From: Alphaproteobacteria bacterium
GTDB lineage: Bacteria > Pseudomonadota > Alphaproteobacteria > UBA6615
Direction of reading: 5' to 3'
Assembly: GCA_029243445.1 (NCBI GenBank)
Contig: JAQWSA010000103.1
Coordinates: forward strand, 1 to 5,739
DNA: 5,739 nt
Part shown: one piece after another, positions 5,732 through 5,739 of the stretch
How positions within the stretch are numbered: position 1 is the first letter of the stretch
Layout: every line of letters starts with the position of its first letter
Translations under genes and position numbers: made by a program
Notes under the pieces: model-generated
The model's input: only the letters and a program-made list of their open reading frames with translations
What the model was told of the DNA's origin: nothing
Databases searched by the model: none

Positions 5732-5739
5732 AAACTTTT

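Overview
The window comes from an AT-rich bacterial genome. Coding DNA samples at roughly 33-40% G+C by eye and the spacers are more AT-rich. It holds six complete protein genes, compactly arranged, mostly with recognisable Shine-Dalgarno sites. I see no rRNA, tRNA, CRISPR array, insertion sequence or integration scar. The protein families (stand-alone citryl-CoA-lyase-like protein, PaaK-type CoA ligase, long-form PEBP/YbhB protein, EamA/DMT exporter, short-chain dehydrogenase, long SnoaL-like protein) suggest a free-living, metabolically versatile proteobacterium-like organism, possibly an uncultured marine lineage. That taxonomic reading is an inference with low confidence.

Layout: positions 1-194 are a non-coding leader. 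Two plus-strand genes follow that overlap by a few bases and must be translated together: a citryl-CoA-lyase-like protein (195-977) and an AMP-forming phenylacetate-CoA-ligase-like protein (about 964-2316). A minus-strand PEBP/Raf-kinase-inhibitor-like gene (2330-2962) converges on them with only 13 bases between stops. Further minus-strand genes are a 10-helix DMT permease (3059-3943) and an SDR oxidoreductase (4078-4887). A 146-base divergent spacer rich in short palindromes separates the SDR from a plus-strand SnoaL-like gene (5034-5621). The last 118 bases carry a weak terminator-like hairpin and end in a strong Shine-Dalgarno sequence for a gene that must begin just past the edge.

The most interesting element is the overlapping lyase + ligase pair. 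Together the two families could do in two steps what ATP-citrate lyase does: adenylate and CoA-activate an organic acid, then cleave the resulting 3-hydroxy-3-carboxyacyl-CoA into an acyl-CoA and a 2-oxoacid. The known split version of this chemistry uses an ADP-forming citryl-CoA synthetase, so an AMP-forming PaaK-like partner would be a different solution. The lyase-like protein also appears to lack the usual catalytic aspartate, so the real substrate and reaction are open. The SDR/SnoaL divergent pair may form a second small catabolic or modifying unit. No regulator gene lies in the window.
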